A DNA stretch of 64,000 nt from Rhizobium sp. Root274 (GTDB lineage: Bacteria > Pseudomonadota > Alphaproteobacteria > Rhizobiales > Rhizobiaceae), in the NCBI RefSeq assembly GCF_001429245.1, contig NZ_LMJE01000007.1, positions 1 to 64,000 of the forward strand, in the 5' to 3' direction. Of this stretch, positions 1 through 8,242 are shown piece after piece; position 1 is the first letter of the stretch; every line of letters begins with the position of its first letter. The notes beneath the pieces are model-generated. The model was not told the origin of the DNA. It was given only the letters and a program-made list of their open reading frames with translations, and ran no database searches. The position numbers and the translations under genes are program-made.

Positions 1-197
1 CGGGCCTGACCCGAGGACCGACGCCCGTCGCCGCCTTGCCAGAGGGACGCATGCAGCGGGAAAAAACGCCGAACGGGGCGCCGGAAGGAGCCACATAAAC
101 TACTTAGACAGGTTGCTTCTGGCGCCTCGTCCGAGACAAATTTTGACCGATCCGGAGGGAGATGATCCCGACCGGCGGCGAAGCATGCGAGGCTTTA

Positions 198-472
198 TCT
201 CCCCCCTTGCGGGGGAGACTCCGGAGCGGTGGCCGAAGGCCAGAAATCGATCCAGTGAATCGATTTCAGCGAACGGAGGCCTGAGCGCGACGCCGCGCGA
301 AGGCTGTGAGAAGGCTTAGGCGAGCGCAAGCCGCCTAAACTTCAGATTTTCCAAGAGAGGGGCTCCGTTCCAGCGGCGACAACCTCACCGAGCCCCCCTC
401 TTGCGAAATCTGAGGTTTGGCCCTGATCGAGCCAATTCCTCGATTTCGCTTTCTCCCCCGCAAGGGGGGAGA
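198..472. repeat. Mosaic palindromic intergenic element (copy 1)
   Basis: Two 21-bp arms at 198-218 and 452-472 are perfect reverse complements, with C5-6/GCAA/G5-6 cores. They enclose a 233-bp spacer. Inside the spacer is a second imperfect inverted pair (about 341-367 against 389-414) and a short palindrome around 249-271, so the unit could fold into a long nested hairpin. The right arm recurs exactly at 33776-33796 in a similarly built element. This resembles the mosaic intergenic elements (RIME/ABC type) known from rhizobia; assignment to a named family is inference. No gene is seen in 1-509. Confidence 0.7.
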
Positions 473-509
473 TGGGCCGCCCCACCCCAACCACAGAAAG
501 GAGACCGAC

Positions 510-1016
510 ATGTCAGACCAACAGACCACCCACCACCCCACCCCCGAAACGATGCACCTGCGCCTCATGCGCGACACGGCCGCCGAGTGGCGCATCCCCC
601 AGCTCTGCCGCATCCGCCAATGCCGTCGCAGCCGGATCTGCGGCGGCCCCGCCGCCCCGGCGGAACGGCCGATCACGACCGGCGAACGCCTGCCGCCCTG
701 CCTGCGCCGTGCCGAGCCCACCCTGCGGCGCAACCTGCTGACGCTGGCCGATACGCTCTCCGCCTGCATCGCCCCGGTCGACGGACCGCGTCTGTGGCCG
801 CAGGATGAGACGGCCGCAACGGAACTGCGCGTCCACCTCGGCCTTCTGCACCGCATCCATGGTCGTCCGGGCCTGCATCAGGACGCGGAGCGGGCATCAC
901 TGGCCGCCTGGTCCGCCAGCGATCCCGACCCGGACGAGACCGCCCTCTACCGCCGCATCTGGCGCCACCGCAAACCGGAAAAGCGCCCCGCGGGCGGCAC
1001 GAGTGCCCCGGCATGA
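510..1016 (+). CDS. Hypothetical protein with a clustered Cys motif
   Basis: The product is a 168-residue protein of no recognised family. The ATG at 510 was chosen because AGGAG lies 8 nt upstream; the longer in-frame reading from 417 would translate part of the palindromic repeat. The N-terminal half has a basic stretch with a C-x4-C-x5-C pattern at about residues 31-43 and another Cys roughly 30 residues later, which could be a small metal-binding site, though that is inference. The rest is Leu/Arg/Ala-rich and probably helical, ending in a low-complexity Lys/Pro/Gly tail. There is no signal peptide or membrane segment. It is isolated between two repeat-rich intergenic regions and convergent with the J-domain gene. 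Codon bias looks like that of surrounding high-GC genes, so it is probably real. Confidence 0.6.
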   Translation: MSDQQTTHHPTPETMHLRLMRDTAAEWRIPQLCRIRQCRRSRICGGPAAPAERPITTGERLPPCLRRAEPTLRRNLLTLADTLSACIAPVDGPRLWPQDETAATELRVHLGLLHRIHGRPGLHQDAERASLAAWSASDPDPDETALYRRIWRHRKPEKRPAGGTSAPA

Positions 1017-1120
1017 CCGCAGCCACCACTCTCCCCCCGTCTCGGGGCAATGTCGGCGCAGCCGACAGAGGGGGGTATGCCGCGGGCAAGGACACCCGCG
1101 GACAGTGCCGCCGGGTTAGG

Positions 1121-1182
1121 CCCTCCCCCTTGTGGGGAGGGTTTGGGTGGGGAGGGTTTGGGTGGGGAGGGTTTGGGAGGGG
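1121..1182. repeat. G-rich 15-bp tandem repeat with hairpin, G-quadruplex-prone
   Basis: Three exact tandem copies of TGGGGAGGGTTTGGG occupy 1133-1177. They follow a C-rich stretch from 1121 that can pair with the first unit (CCCTCCCC with GGGGAGGG). The G-runs are separated by 1-3 nt, which fits the classic G-quadruplex pattern on the plus strand. The array lies just past the 3' end of the minus-strand J-domain gene and could affect transcription exiting that gene; this is inference. Confidence 0.75.
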
Positions 1183-1195
1183 AAGGACGGAGCCC

Positions 1196-1828
1196 CTACT
1201 CCGCCGCCTTCGGCAGATCCTCGGCCTCGACGCCGGGCGCCAGCGGCTCCATTTCGTAGGAATAGCCCTCGAGCATGGTATAGGCCCGCTCGATCGCAGC
1301 GATCTGCGCCTCGGCATTCTTGATCGCATCGGTGATCGACTGCGCCCGGGCCCTCAGCATCGAGCCGAGCACATCGGCATCCGGCCGGCGGCCGAGCCGG
1401 TCGAGATGTTTGCGCACCCGCGCCCGGTGGCGCTCCAGCTCGAGAATATGGAAACGGGCTTTGAGAATATCGTCGGTCAGCTTGCGGCGCAGCCCGGCCA
1501 CAGGATCGAAGGACCCCGGCTCGCGCTCGTCGAGGATCATGTCGTTGATCAGCGTCTCCAGGACCATGACGCCCTTGAGATCGGCGGGTTCGGCGAGCTG
1601 CGGATCATAACCGGTATCGTCGAACACCCGCCGGCGCACCGGATCCTTCAACAGCTCGTAACAGGTGGAAATTTTCGCGAACGCCTCGGCATCACCGCCG
1701 CCATCCGGGTGCGCGCTTTTGGCGAGCTTTCGATAGGCCGCCTTGATCGCGGCCTCGTCGGCGTCGCGCGCCACGCCCAGGAGCTCGTAAGGGTCGATCA
1801 TCGCGGCACCCGTTTTCGCCATACTCAT
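1196..1828 (-). CDS. J-domain (DnaJ-type) co-chaperone protein
   Basis: The product has 210 residues. A J domain occupies roughly residues 11-75, with the YELLGV start and the invariant HPD tripeptide followed by GGG. The rest is a charged, helical region rich in Arg, Glu and Ala, probably coiled, ending near a short acidic tail. There is no G/F-rich linker or zinc-finger domain, so it is a type III J protein, expected to stimulate an Hsp70 (DnaK) on an unknown client in the cytoplasm. GGGAG precedes the ATG at 1828; ATGs at 1822 and 1801 are possible alternatives. It is monocistronic, and the 466 bp upstream hold no gene. Confidence 0.88.
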   Translation of the reverse strand: MSMAKTGAAMIDPYELLGVARDADEAAIKAAYRKLAKSAHPDGGGDAEAFAKISTCYELLKDPVRRRVFDDTGYDPQLAEPADLKGVMVLETLINDMILDEREPGSFDPVAGLRRKLTDDILKARFHILELERHRARVRKHLDRLGRRPDADVLGSMLRARAQSITDAIKNAEAQIAAIERAYTMLEGYSYEMEPLAPGVEAEDLPKAAE

Positions 1829-2294
1829 CCACTCCCGCGTCCGCCCGGTTCAGCCCTGCCCCCGACCTACCCTCCCCTAAACCGGGATGGAGGCCGCTTC
1901 AAGACGGAACACCGCGCCGTCCCCGGCGGCGTTTGGGATGGCCGCAGGTGGTCCGGCCACGGAGCAGAGGCGGCATGGCATCGTTACCACCCATCAAATC
2001 TCAAGGAATTCAGATCCTTGACACGATTTTGCGATCCGAAGTGTGACTTTTCATACTTGCCAAGATTCCGAAATGACCCTACCTCTTATGCGGTTCGGGC
2101 AGCAATGATCCCGGAGACTGGACTGACTTGTATGGACCGCGTCTCGCGGTCATGGGGGCCTTCTCCCGCCGGTAGACGTTCTTTCCCCGTTATCGCGATC
2201 CCTCGACGGTTCCGTTTCGGCGGAACTTCAACCAGCCGCTTCCGGTCCGCCGGCCGTGGCGCAGACGACCAACACGGGAATAAGGAACTCTCCC
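1829..2294. other. Gene-free region with probable csp leader
   Basis: No open reading frame with coding character is seen in these 466 bases. The left part is the upstream region of the J-domain gene. The right part precedes the cold-shock gene and may include a long 5' untranslated leader, which is common for csp mRNAs. A TTGACA at 2018-2023 lacks a convincing -10 partner at the usual spacing, so no promoter is called. Confidence 0.4.
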
Positions 2295-2507
2295 ATGGCC
2301 ACCAAGGGCACCGTTAAATTCTTCAACCAGGACAAGGGTTTTGGCTTCATCACCCCGGAAGGCGGCGCAAAGGACGTGTTCGTGCACATCTCCGCGCTCC
2401 AGGCCTCGGGCCTGCAGACCCTGCAGGATGGCCAGCAGGTCACCTTCGACACCGAGCCGGACCGCATGGGCAAGGGCCCGAAGGCCGTCAACATCCAGTC
2501 TGCCTGA
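2295..2507 (+). CDS. Cold-shock protein, CspA family
   Basis: This is a 70-residue single cold-shock (OB-fold) domain. The RNP1-like KGFGFI and RNP2-like VFVHISAL motifs are intact, so it should bind single-stranded RNA/DNA as an RNA chaperone. The start at 2295 is chosen over an in-frame ATG at 2256 because AAGGAA lies about 8 nt upstream and the protein then begins at the conserved position. It is monocistronic, with a strong intrinsic terminator 14 nt after the stop. Cold induction is usual for some family members, but rhizobial genomes carry several paralogues with different regulation, so the exact role is not assigned. Confidence 0.95.
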   Translation: MATKGTVKFFNQDKGFGFITPEGGAKDVFVHISALQASGLQTLQDGQQVTFDTEPDRMGKGPKAVNIQSA

Positions 2508-2520
2508 TTTAAAGTTTTCG

Positions 2521-2550
2521 AATGGCGTCCCCCGGGACGCCATTTTTGCT
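2521..2550 (+). terminator. Intrinsic terminator of the csp gene
   Basis: A 10-bp perfect stem is formed by AATGGCGTCC (2521-2530) and GGACGCCATT (2535-2544) with a 4-nt loop, followed by a T-run. It starts 14 nt after the csp stop codon and lies between convergent csp and dusA. Confidence 0.88.
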
Positions 2551-2586
2551 TTTAGAGCCTGAAAATCGCCGGAAAGCCGTGCGAGA

Positions 2587-3633
2587 TTACTCCGCGGCGG
2601 CAGAGGTTCCGGCAGAGCCCTGTGTCTTCGGACCACCTCCAATATCGACCGCCGCAAAGGCCTCGGCAATCAGGTCAGGCGAAACACCCGGCTTCGTCGC
2701 CTCCGACGACAGGATCTGCCGATAGCGCCGGGCGCCGGCATAACCCTGGAACAGCCCGACCATATGCCGTGTGACATGGTTGAGCCGCCCGCCGGACGCG
2801 ATCACCCGCTCGGCATAACCGATCATCGCATCGCGCACGCGATCCCAGTCGACGGGCACGGCCGGCGCACCATAGACCCGGGCATCGACCTCGGTGAGCA
2901 GAGTGGCATTGTGATAGCTCGCCCGCCCAAGCATCACCCCATCCATGACGGACAGATGGAGAAGTGCCTGATCCAGATCGGAAATCCCGCCATTGATGCC
3001 GAGAAAAACACCCGGGTTCTCCCGCTTCATCCGATAGACCAGCTCGTAATCCAGCGGCGGAATTTCCCGGTTCTCCTTCGGGGAAAGCCCCTTCAGCCAG
3101 GCTTTGCGGCCATGGATCCAGATCGCATCGGCACCTGCCCCGATCATCCGCGCAAGGAAATCCGGCAACACCTCGGACGGCTCCTGCTCATCCACCCCGA
3201 TCCGGCACTTGACCGTCACCGGCACCGTTGCCACCTTCTTCATGGCAGACACACAGGCTTCCACCACCTCCGGCGTCTGCATCAGACAGGCGCCAAATGT
3301 CCCCGACTGCACCCGGTCCGACGGACAGCCGACATTGAGGTTGATCTCGTCATAGCCGTAATCGGATGCGATCCTCACCGCCTCAACCAGCTTGCCCGGA
3401 TCAGAGCCTCCAAGCTGCAGCGCGACGGGATGCTCCTCGCCGTTGAACGACAGAAGCTTCTCCCGCGGCCCATGAATGATCGCATCCGCCACCACCATCT
3501 CGGTATAGAGAAGCGCATGGGCCGAGAGCTGCCGGTGAAAGAAACGACAATGCCGATCCGTCCAATCGATCATCGGCGCAACGGCAAAGACGGGAGCCTT
3601 GAAATAATCGACGTCTTCTTCTTTAACAGTCAC
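2587..3633 (-). CDS. dusA: tRNA-dihydrouridine synthase A
   Basis: The 348-residue flavin enzyme reduces uridine to dihydrouridine in the D-loop of tRNAs. It shows the FAVAPMIDWTDRHCR start of the FMN-binding TIM barrel, the ALLYTEMV segment, the LNVGCPSDRVQ motif with the catalytic Cys, and the IWIHGRKAWLKGLSPKENR region typical of DusA. Oddly, the first ~14 residues (MTVKEEDVDYFKAP) are not the ancestral ones: the 39-bp repeat at 3553-3591 recurs at 11863-11901 next to a different DusA start. A genomic island therefore seems to have inserted into the 5' end of the gene and replaced its start and promoter. The gene still looks functional, and it diverges from the island integrase. Confidence 0.95.
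   Translation of the reverse strand: MTVKEEDVDYFKAPVFAVAPMIDWTDRHCRFFHRQLSAHALLYTEMVVADAIIHGPREKLLSFNGEEHPVALQLGGSDPGKLVEAVRIASDYGYDEINLNVGCPSDRVQSGTFGACLMQTPEVVEACVSAMKKVATVPVTVKCRIGVDEQEPSEVLPDFLARMIGAGADAIWIHGRKAWLKGLSPKENREIPPLDYELVYRMKRENPGVFLGINGGISDLDQALLHLSVMDGVMLGRASYHNATLLTEVDARVYGAPAVPVDWDRVRDAMIGYAERVIASGGRLNHVTRHMVGLFQGYAGARRYRQILSSEATKPGVSPDLIAEAFAAVDIGGGPKTQGSAGTSAAAE
3553..3591. repeat. Island attachment site inside dusA (left copy)
   Basis: This 39-bp stretch within the dusA coding region matches 11863-11901 with a single mismatch (A at 3565, G at 11875). It encodes residues around PVFAVAPMIDWTDR. Direct repeats at the two edges of an integrase-bearing segment are the expected product of site-specific integration. 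Insertion of islands into the 5' end of dusA by a dedicated integrase family is established knowledge. Confidence 0.85.
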
Positions 3634-3702
3634 TTACGGCACTTTCTTCATCGTCTTGTTTACGCTTGTTCCAGGCATTTTCCGCCCATTTTAAAACCGG
3701 AT

Positions 3703-3739
3703 TTGGTCCAGTGGCCCGATATGACAATCTGTGGACCAA
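3703..3739. promoter_or_regulatory. Inverted repeat between dusA and integrase
   Basis: TTGGTCCA (3703-3710) and TGGACCAA (3732-3739) form a perfect 8-bp inverted repeat with a 21-bp gap, in the 120-bp divergent region that must now hold the dusA promoter and the integrase promoter. It could be an operator or a recombinase arm site; the function is not known. Confidence 0.35.
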
Positions 3740-3753
3740 CTTAGGAGCCGGCC

Positions 3754-4806
3754 ATGGGCACGATCAGCGCGCGCAAGCGCAAGGATGGCAGCGTTGCTTA
3801 CCGGGCGCGAGTGCGGGTCATGCAGGATGGCGTGACTTATCACGAGACCGAAACCTTTGACAGACGTCCTGCGGCTGCAGCCTGAATTTCAAAACGAGAA
3901 CGAGAACTCTCCAGACCAGGAGCAGTCGCCAAATCTAAAAATGAAGACCCGACGACATTGGCCAGAGTGATCGATCGCTACACCGAGGAGACCATCAGGG
4001 AGATTGGTCGCACAAAAGCGCAGGTCCTGATGGCGATCAAGAACTATGACATCGCCAACATGCCCTGCTCTTCGATCAAAGCAAAAGACATCGTTGAATT
4101 CCTACAGTCACTCACGGCAAAGCCACAGTCCGGCGGGAACTACGCCAGCCATCAAGGCGCGATGTTCGCGATCGCGCTCGACGAGCAATAGATGAAGGAT
4201 GCCGTCAAGGTCGCCCGTCGGATGGGTCTTATCTCCCGGTCAGTGCAACGCGATCGAAGACCAACTTTGGATGAACTCGATCGGCTGATCGGCCATTTTA
4301 TTGACCGATGGAAGAAGGTTCCCCAGGCGATGCCGATGCACAAGGTCATCGCGTTCGCGCTATTTTCGACCCGGCGCCAGGAGGAAATTACGCGGATCAG
4401 ATGGAAGGACTTCCAGAGAGAGCACAGGCGCGTCCTTGTGCGCGATATGAAACATCCTGGAGAAAAGATCGGCAATCACACTTGGGTAGACCTTCCTGAT
4501 CAAGCAATTCAGATCATCGACAGCATGCCAAAGGGCAAGGCTGAGATATTCCCCTACTCCACCGATGCAATCTCGGCAAATTTCACGCGAGCCTGTAAGT
4601 TTTTGAATATCGAGGATTTGCGCTTCCACGACCTGCGCCATGAGGGCATTTCACGATTGTTCGAGATGGGCTTGAACATCCCGCACGTGGCTGCGGTGAG
4701 TGGACATCGTTCCTGGGTCAGCCTCAAGCGATATGCGCACATTCGCGACACTGGCGATAAATATGCTAGCTGGCACGGCCTTCCGACGGTCATCAAGACG
4801 CGCTAG
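3754..4806 (+). pseudogene. Tyrosine recombinase/integrase, broken by two in-frame stops
   Basis: One reading frame runs from ATG 3754 (TAGGAG upstream) to the TAG ending at 4806. It is interrupted by TGA at 3883-3885 and TAG at 4189-4191, with no frame change. The pieces join into a plausible integrase: an N-terminal arm domain, a SAM-like core-binding region (3958-4188), and a C-terminal catalytic domain (4192-4806). The catalytic residues remain visible: Arg in FSTRRQEE, HDLRHEG, GHRSW and the Tyr in LKRYAHI. The TGA falls where a Trp codon (TGG) would be expected after the Ala run; a few codons before the second stop also seem missing. The catalytic domain could still be translated from the ATG at 4192, but without DNA-binding parts. 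By position it is the enzyme that placed the island in dusA. Confidence 0.88.
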
Positions 4807-4922
4807 CTACCCGCTGACTGCTAGGTACCTGGGGACGCGTAGAGCCGAAAATGTGGCGAGGGATTGAGTTGCGGATGAGGAAAGTGTGGGGAGCGGTCCC
4901 CCGCCGCTCCCTCCAGTTCTCA

Positions 4923-5678
4923 TCACACCTGCGCTTGGCCGCCATCTGCGAACAGTTCCGCGCCATTGACAAAGCTCGCGTCGTCGGACGCCAGGAACAG
5001 GCTGGCTTTGGCGATTTCGTCCGGATTGCCGACGCGACCGAGCGGGATGCGGCTTGCCAAGAAGTCGAGCAATCCCTGCTGCTGCGCCTCGTCGCTGCCG
5101 GCCAGCTCCACGAGGCCTGGCGTATGGGTTGCACCGGGCGAAACGACGTTGACGCGAATGCCGGTTCCTTTCAGATCAAGCGCCCAGGAGCGGGCTAGGT
5201 TACGAACCGCGGCCTTGGATGCAGAGTAGACGGAAAAAGCTGCGGTGCCCTCCGTGCCGGCAGTCGAGCCGGTGAGCACGATGGAGGCGCCCTTGCCCAT
5301 CATCGGCAGGGCTTTCTGTACCGTAAAGATCACCGCCTTGACGTTGCGGCCGAAGGTGTCGTCGATCTGCTCTTCGGTGATCTGGCCCAGCGGAAGCATG
5401 CTGCCGCCGCCGGCATTGACCACGAGAACATCCAGCCGGCCCTGCTCGGCCTTGATCTGCGTGAAGAGCCGGTCAAGGTCGGTGTTGCTGCTGGAGTCCG
5501 CCTGGATTCCCACTGCCCCATGGCCGATCTCGGCGATAGCCTGGTCAAGGGCGTCCCTGCGACGTCCCGTGATGTAGACGCCCCCGCCTTCGGTTGCAAA
5601 AAGTTTGGCTGTTGCAAGGCCAATGCCGCTGGTGGCGCCGGTGACGAGGGCAATCTTGTCCTTAAGTCGGTTAGTCAT
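4923..5678 (-). CDS. SDR-family NAD(P)-dependent oxidoreductase
   Basis: This is a 251-residue classical short-chain dehydrogenase. The Rossmann nucleotide motif TGATSGIG is at about residues 14-21, an NAG motif near residue 90, the catalytic Ser in LTGSTAGT, and the YSASK active site near 150. The C-terminal ADGGQ is typical of the family. An Arg-rich GRRR after the second strand suggests NADP(H) preference, which is inference. The substrate is unknown. The gene lies inside the dusA island, downstream of and in the same direction as the LysR gene with a 169-bp gap that could hold its own promoter. Confidence 0.88.
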   Translation of the reverse strand: MTNRLKDKIALVTGATSGIGLATAKLFATEGGGVYITGRRRDALDQAIAEIGHGAVGIQADSSSNTDLDRLFTQIKAEQGRLDVLVVNAGGGSMLPLGQITEEQIDDTFGRNVKAVIFTVQKALPMMGKGASIVLTGSTAGTEGTAAFSVYSASKAAVRNLARSWALDLKGTGIRVNVVSPGATHTPGLVELAGSDEAQQQGLLDFLASRIPLGRVGNPDEIAKASLFLASDDASFVNGAELFADGGQAQV

Positions 5679-5847
5679 ATCAATCTCCTGTCTTTGGCCA
5701 CGCGAAAGGGGTCAGCCCGAGCGCAACCGGCCTGTTGAGTGTCTGGCTTTTTCGGGAGGTGGCGTGGCGCTTAGAACGTCGTCGCCGTCCGATGATTCAA
5801 AGATAGGCGCCTGAACCTGCTGTCGGAAGACGCGCATTCTGAAGAGA

Positions 5848-6822
5848 TTATTCAGCCGAATGGATAATGCCATCCATCTGCCGGCGCGCGTCGAATGGCT
5901 TGAAAACCTCGGCTGCCCATTCGGTAAACGCCCGCAGCCGCGCGTTCGGATAGCGCTCGGCGGGATAAACCAGATGCAGCGGCCGGTGTGCCGGTTTCCA
6001 CTTCGGGAGCAGTTCTACGAGAGATCCGTCTTCGAGATGTGGTCTTACGAGAAAACCGAAGGTCTGGCCGATGCCGAGACCGGCGATGATGCAGTTCAGG
6101 TGTGCCGTGCTTTCATTGACCGAAATGCCCGGCGTGACCGGTGTATATTCATGTCGCTCCTCGCCCTTCTGAAAGAGTAGGGCAAAGCGCTTTCCCGATG
6201 ATGCAGAGAAATAGCTGGTGATGCGATGTTCCGCGAGGTCATTCGGATGCCTCGGTACTGGTCTGCCGGCCAGATAGGCAGGCGCTGCACTGACAATGAA
6301 ATCGAATTCGCAGAGCTTGCGGGCCTTCAGCGTCGAGTTTGCGAGTGGGCCGCCGCGGATGACGCAGTCTATACCTTCGCCGACAAGATCGGCGGACCGA
6401 TCATTGACGCCAAACATCAGGTCTATGTCAGGATAAAGCTCCTGGAATTCCGGCAGCCGCGGAATGAGGATCTTGTTTGCCATGACCGAGCCAATATCCA
6501 CGCGCAACCGCCCCTTCGGCGAAGCTCGGGCCCCGGTAACATGTCCATCCATGTCCTCCAAATCGGCAAGAAGACGAAGGGCCCGTTCCCGATAGGCAGC
6601 ACCTTCCGCGGTGATGGTAACAGAGCGTGTGGTTCGCTCCAAAAGCTTGGCACCGAGATGCGTTTCCAGGTCCTGCACGAGCTTACTGACCGTGGATCGC
6701 GGCAGGTTTAGCGAGGCTGCGGCCTTCGCAAACGATCCGGACTCGGTGACGCGTACGAAAGTGCGTAAAGCGAGGAGTTGGTCCAAAGGCTGTCCTGGTC
6801 TCTGAAAATTGTAGGTGCTCAT
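5848..6822 (-). CDS. LysR-family transcriptional regulator
   Basis: The 324-residue protein has an N-terminal winged helix-turn-helix (about residues 14-73, with FVRVTESGSFAKAAASL and LPRSTVSKLVQDLE) followed by a LysR substrate-binding domain to the C-terminus. The subgroup resembles the many regulators that control a neighbouring oxidoreductase. The adjacent SDR gene lies in the same direction rather than divergently, so regulation of it is likely but not shown. Upstream, 6823-7104 is gene-free and presumably contains its promoter. It is island cargo. Confidence 0.9.
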   Translation of the reverse strand: MSTYNFQRPGQPLDQLLALRTFVRVTESGSFAKAAASLNLPRSTVSKLVQDLETHLGAKLLERTTRSVTITAEGAAYRERALRLLADLEDMDGHVTGARASPKGRLRVDIGSVMANKILIPRLPEFQELYPDIDLMFGVNDRSADLVGEGIDCVIRGGPLANSTLKARKLCEFDFIVSAAPAYLAGRPVPRHPNDLAEHRITSYFSASSGKRFALLFQKGEERHEYTPVTPGISVNESTAHLNCIIAGLGIGQTFGFLVRPHLEDGSLVELLPKWKPAHRPLHLVYPAERYPNARLRAFTEWAAEVFKPFDARRQMDGIIHSAE

Positions 6823-7104
6823 GATATAGCAGGCGTGCGTTTACAAACTTTCGACCATGCCGCTAAAGGCACCTATGACTATCCTGGTTGGCTCGGAAAC
6901 CCGATCCGCTTTGCGGAACCGCTGGATGCGGCGCACGGGAGTTCCAATCACCGTTCGATGATACGCATTCGTCACGGCGAACGAAGGTCACGAAAGCCCA
7001 CTTCGATCTATATGCGACCCGGGAGCATGCAGTAGAAGAGCCACCCGCCGCGAATAGCCTTTGGGGGTCGACCAAGCTCCACGTCAGACGATTGCATGCA
7101 GGAC
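6823..7104. other. Gene-free stretch
   Basis: No convincing coding sequence is seen. Short open frames here lack ribosome binding sites and family features. The region separates the LysR gene from the IS3-type remnant and probably holds the LysR promoter. Confidence 0.4.
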
Positions 7105-7570
7105 TGACCTGAGACCCGACTTCCCTGCAATTTTCGGGAGAGTCTTGGGTTTTCTGCTCTGGGACCAAACCTTGGACCGCCGGAAGCTGGAGTTTTCCGG
7201 CTCTGATCACGATGGCTGGCTGGTTGCGCCACCGGGATTATGCAGGGCGATCGGGACGTTATAGCCGATTGCCGAGTGAGGACGTTCCTCGTTGTAGTAC
7301 CTGCGCCAAGTCTCCAACTTTTCTCGGGAATCCGCAAGGGTCAGGGACCAATGAGCGTTCAGGCACTCGGACCTGAGCTTGCTGTCGAACGCCTCGATGA
7401 AGCCGTTGTCAGTCGGTTTGCCAGGGCGTGAGAAGTCCAGGGTGACGTTGTTGGCATAGGCCCAGAGGTCGAGATCACGGGAGATGAACTCACTGCCATT
7501 GTCCACCCTGATCGTCTTGGGATAGCCTCGTGGACAAAGTCCATTGCCCAGACATCGTTCGGCCCGACAG
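7105..7570 (-). mobile_element. IS3-family insertion sequence remnant (orfB 3' part)
   Basis: On the minus strand the C-terminal part of an IS3-type orfB transposase is readable: RVDNGSEF, the GKPTDNGFIEAFD catalytic-Glu motif and YYNEERPHSAIGY. Just upstream, in another frame, is the GPNDVWAMDFVHE motif that normally lies about 40-50 residues before RVDNGSEF. The element has therefore lost an internal piece as well as its 5' half. A plausible terminal end begins near TGACCTGAGAC (7105); no matching opposite end or target duplication was found. It cannot transpose by itself. Confidence 0.75.
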
Positions 7571-8241
7571 CCCATGAACAGGCTGGACCACGCGCCGCCC
7601 GCCAGCACGACAGACGAGCAGGCGATTTCACCACGTTCGGTGACCACACCCGATACCCGACCGCCGGACATCTGCAGGCCGCGCACCGCACATTCGGTGA
7701 GAATATGCGCCCCGCGATCACGCGCGGCTTCCGCAATCGCAGGCGCCGCCCTCTGCGGCTCGGCGCGGCAATCGCCGGCGGTATAGAGCGCGCCGGCAAT
7801 CTTCATTCGGTTGCCGGGGTACTTCGCGTTGAATTCGGCCGCGCTCAGCATGCGGCTTTCGATCTGGTAACCCTCGAGATTGCGGTTCCAGCGCTCGTGC
7901 TCGTCGAACTGCTTCTCGTCCGCGCAGGTGAAGACGATGCCGGAGCGCTTGAAGCCGGTTTCGCGGCCGGTGCGGCGGTTTAGATCGGCCCAGATGCGCA
8001 GTGCTTCCGCCATCAGCGGCACTTCGCGCGGGTCGCGGCGCGAGATGCGCACCCAGCCCCAGTTGCGGCTGGACTGTTCGTGACCGATGCCACCTTTTTC
8101 GCACAGCGCAACCCGCAGGCCACTCTCGGCGAGTTCGAGCGCCGTCGAGGTTCCGATGATCCCACCACCGATGACGACGACATCCACCTCTTTCGGCAGT
8201 TCGGCATCGCCGTGGACGGGAACGACAAAAGGACCGGGCAT
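7207..8241 (-). pseudogene. FAD-dependent oxidoreductase (DadA/DAO type), truncated and fused to a transposase tail
   Basis: The first ~225 residues are a DAO-fold flavoenzyme: VVVIGGGIIGTSTALELA dinucleotide motif at about 21-38, EKGGIGHEQSSRNWGW FAD contact region, and VVLAGGAWSS near 218-227. Normal members have 400 or more residues. At about position 7570 the reading runs straight into an IS3-type remnant, so the last ~115 residues are transposase sequence. The catalytic C-terminal half of the enzyme is missing, so activity is unlikely. Such enzymes oxidise D-amino acids, sarcosine or related amines. It is the last gene of the marR-SDR operon, starting 1 nt after the SDR stop. Confidence 0.85.
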
Positions 8242-8242
8242 T

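Noticed and set aside
2018-2057. Sigma-70-like promoter for csp starting with TTGACA
   Set aside because: No acceptable -10 hexamer at 16-18 bp; the nearest CATACT is 28 bp away.
7207-8241. Novel oxidoreductase-transposase fusion enzyme
   Set aside because: The C-terminal part is a degraded IS3 orfB with an internal deletion, so the fusion is better explained as an insertion/deletion scar.
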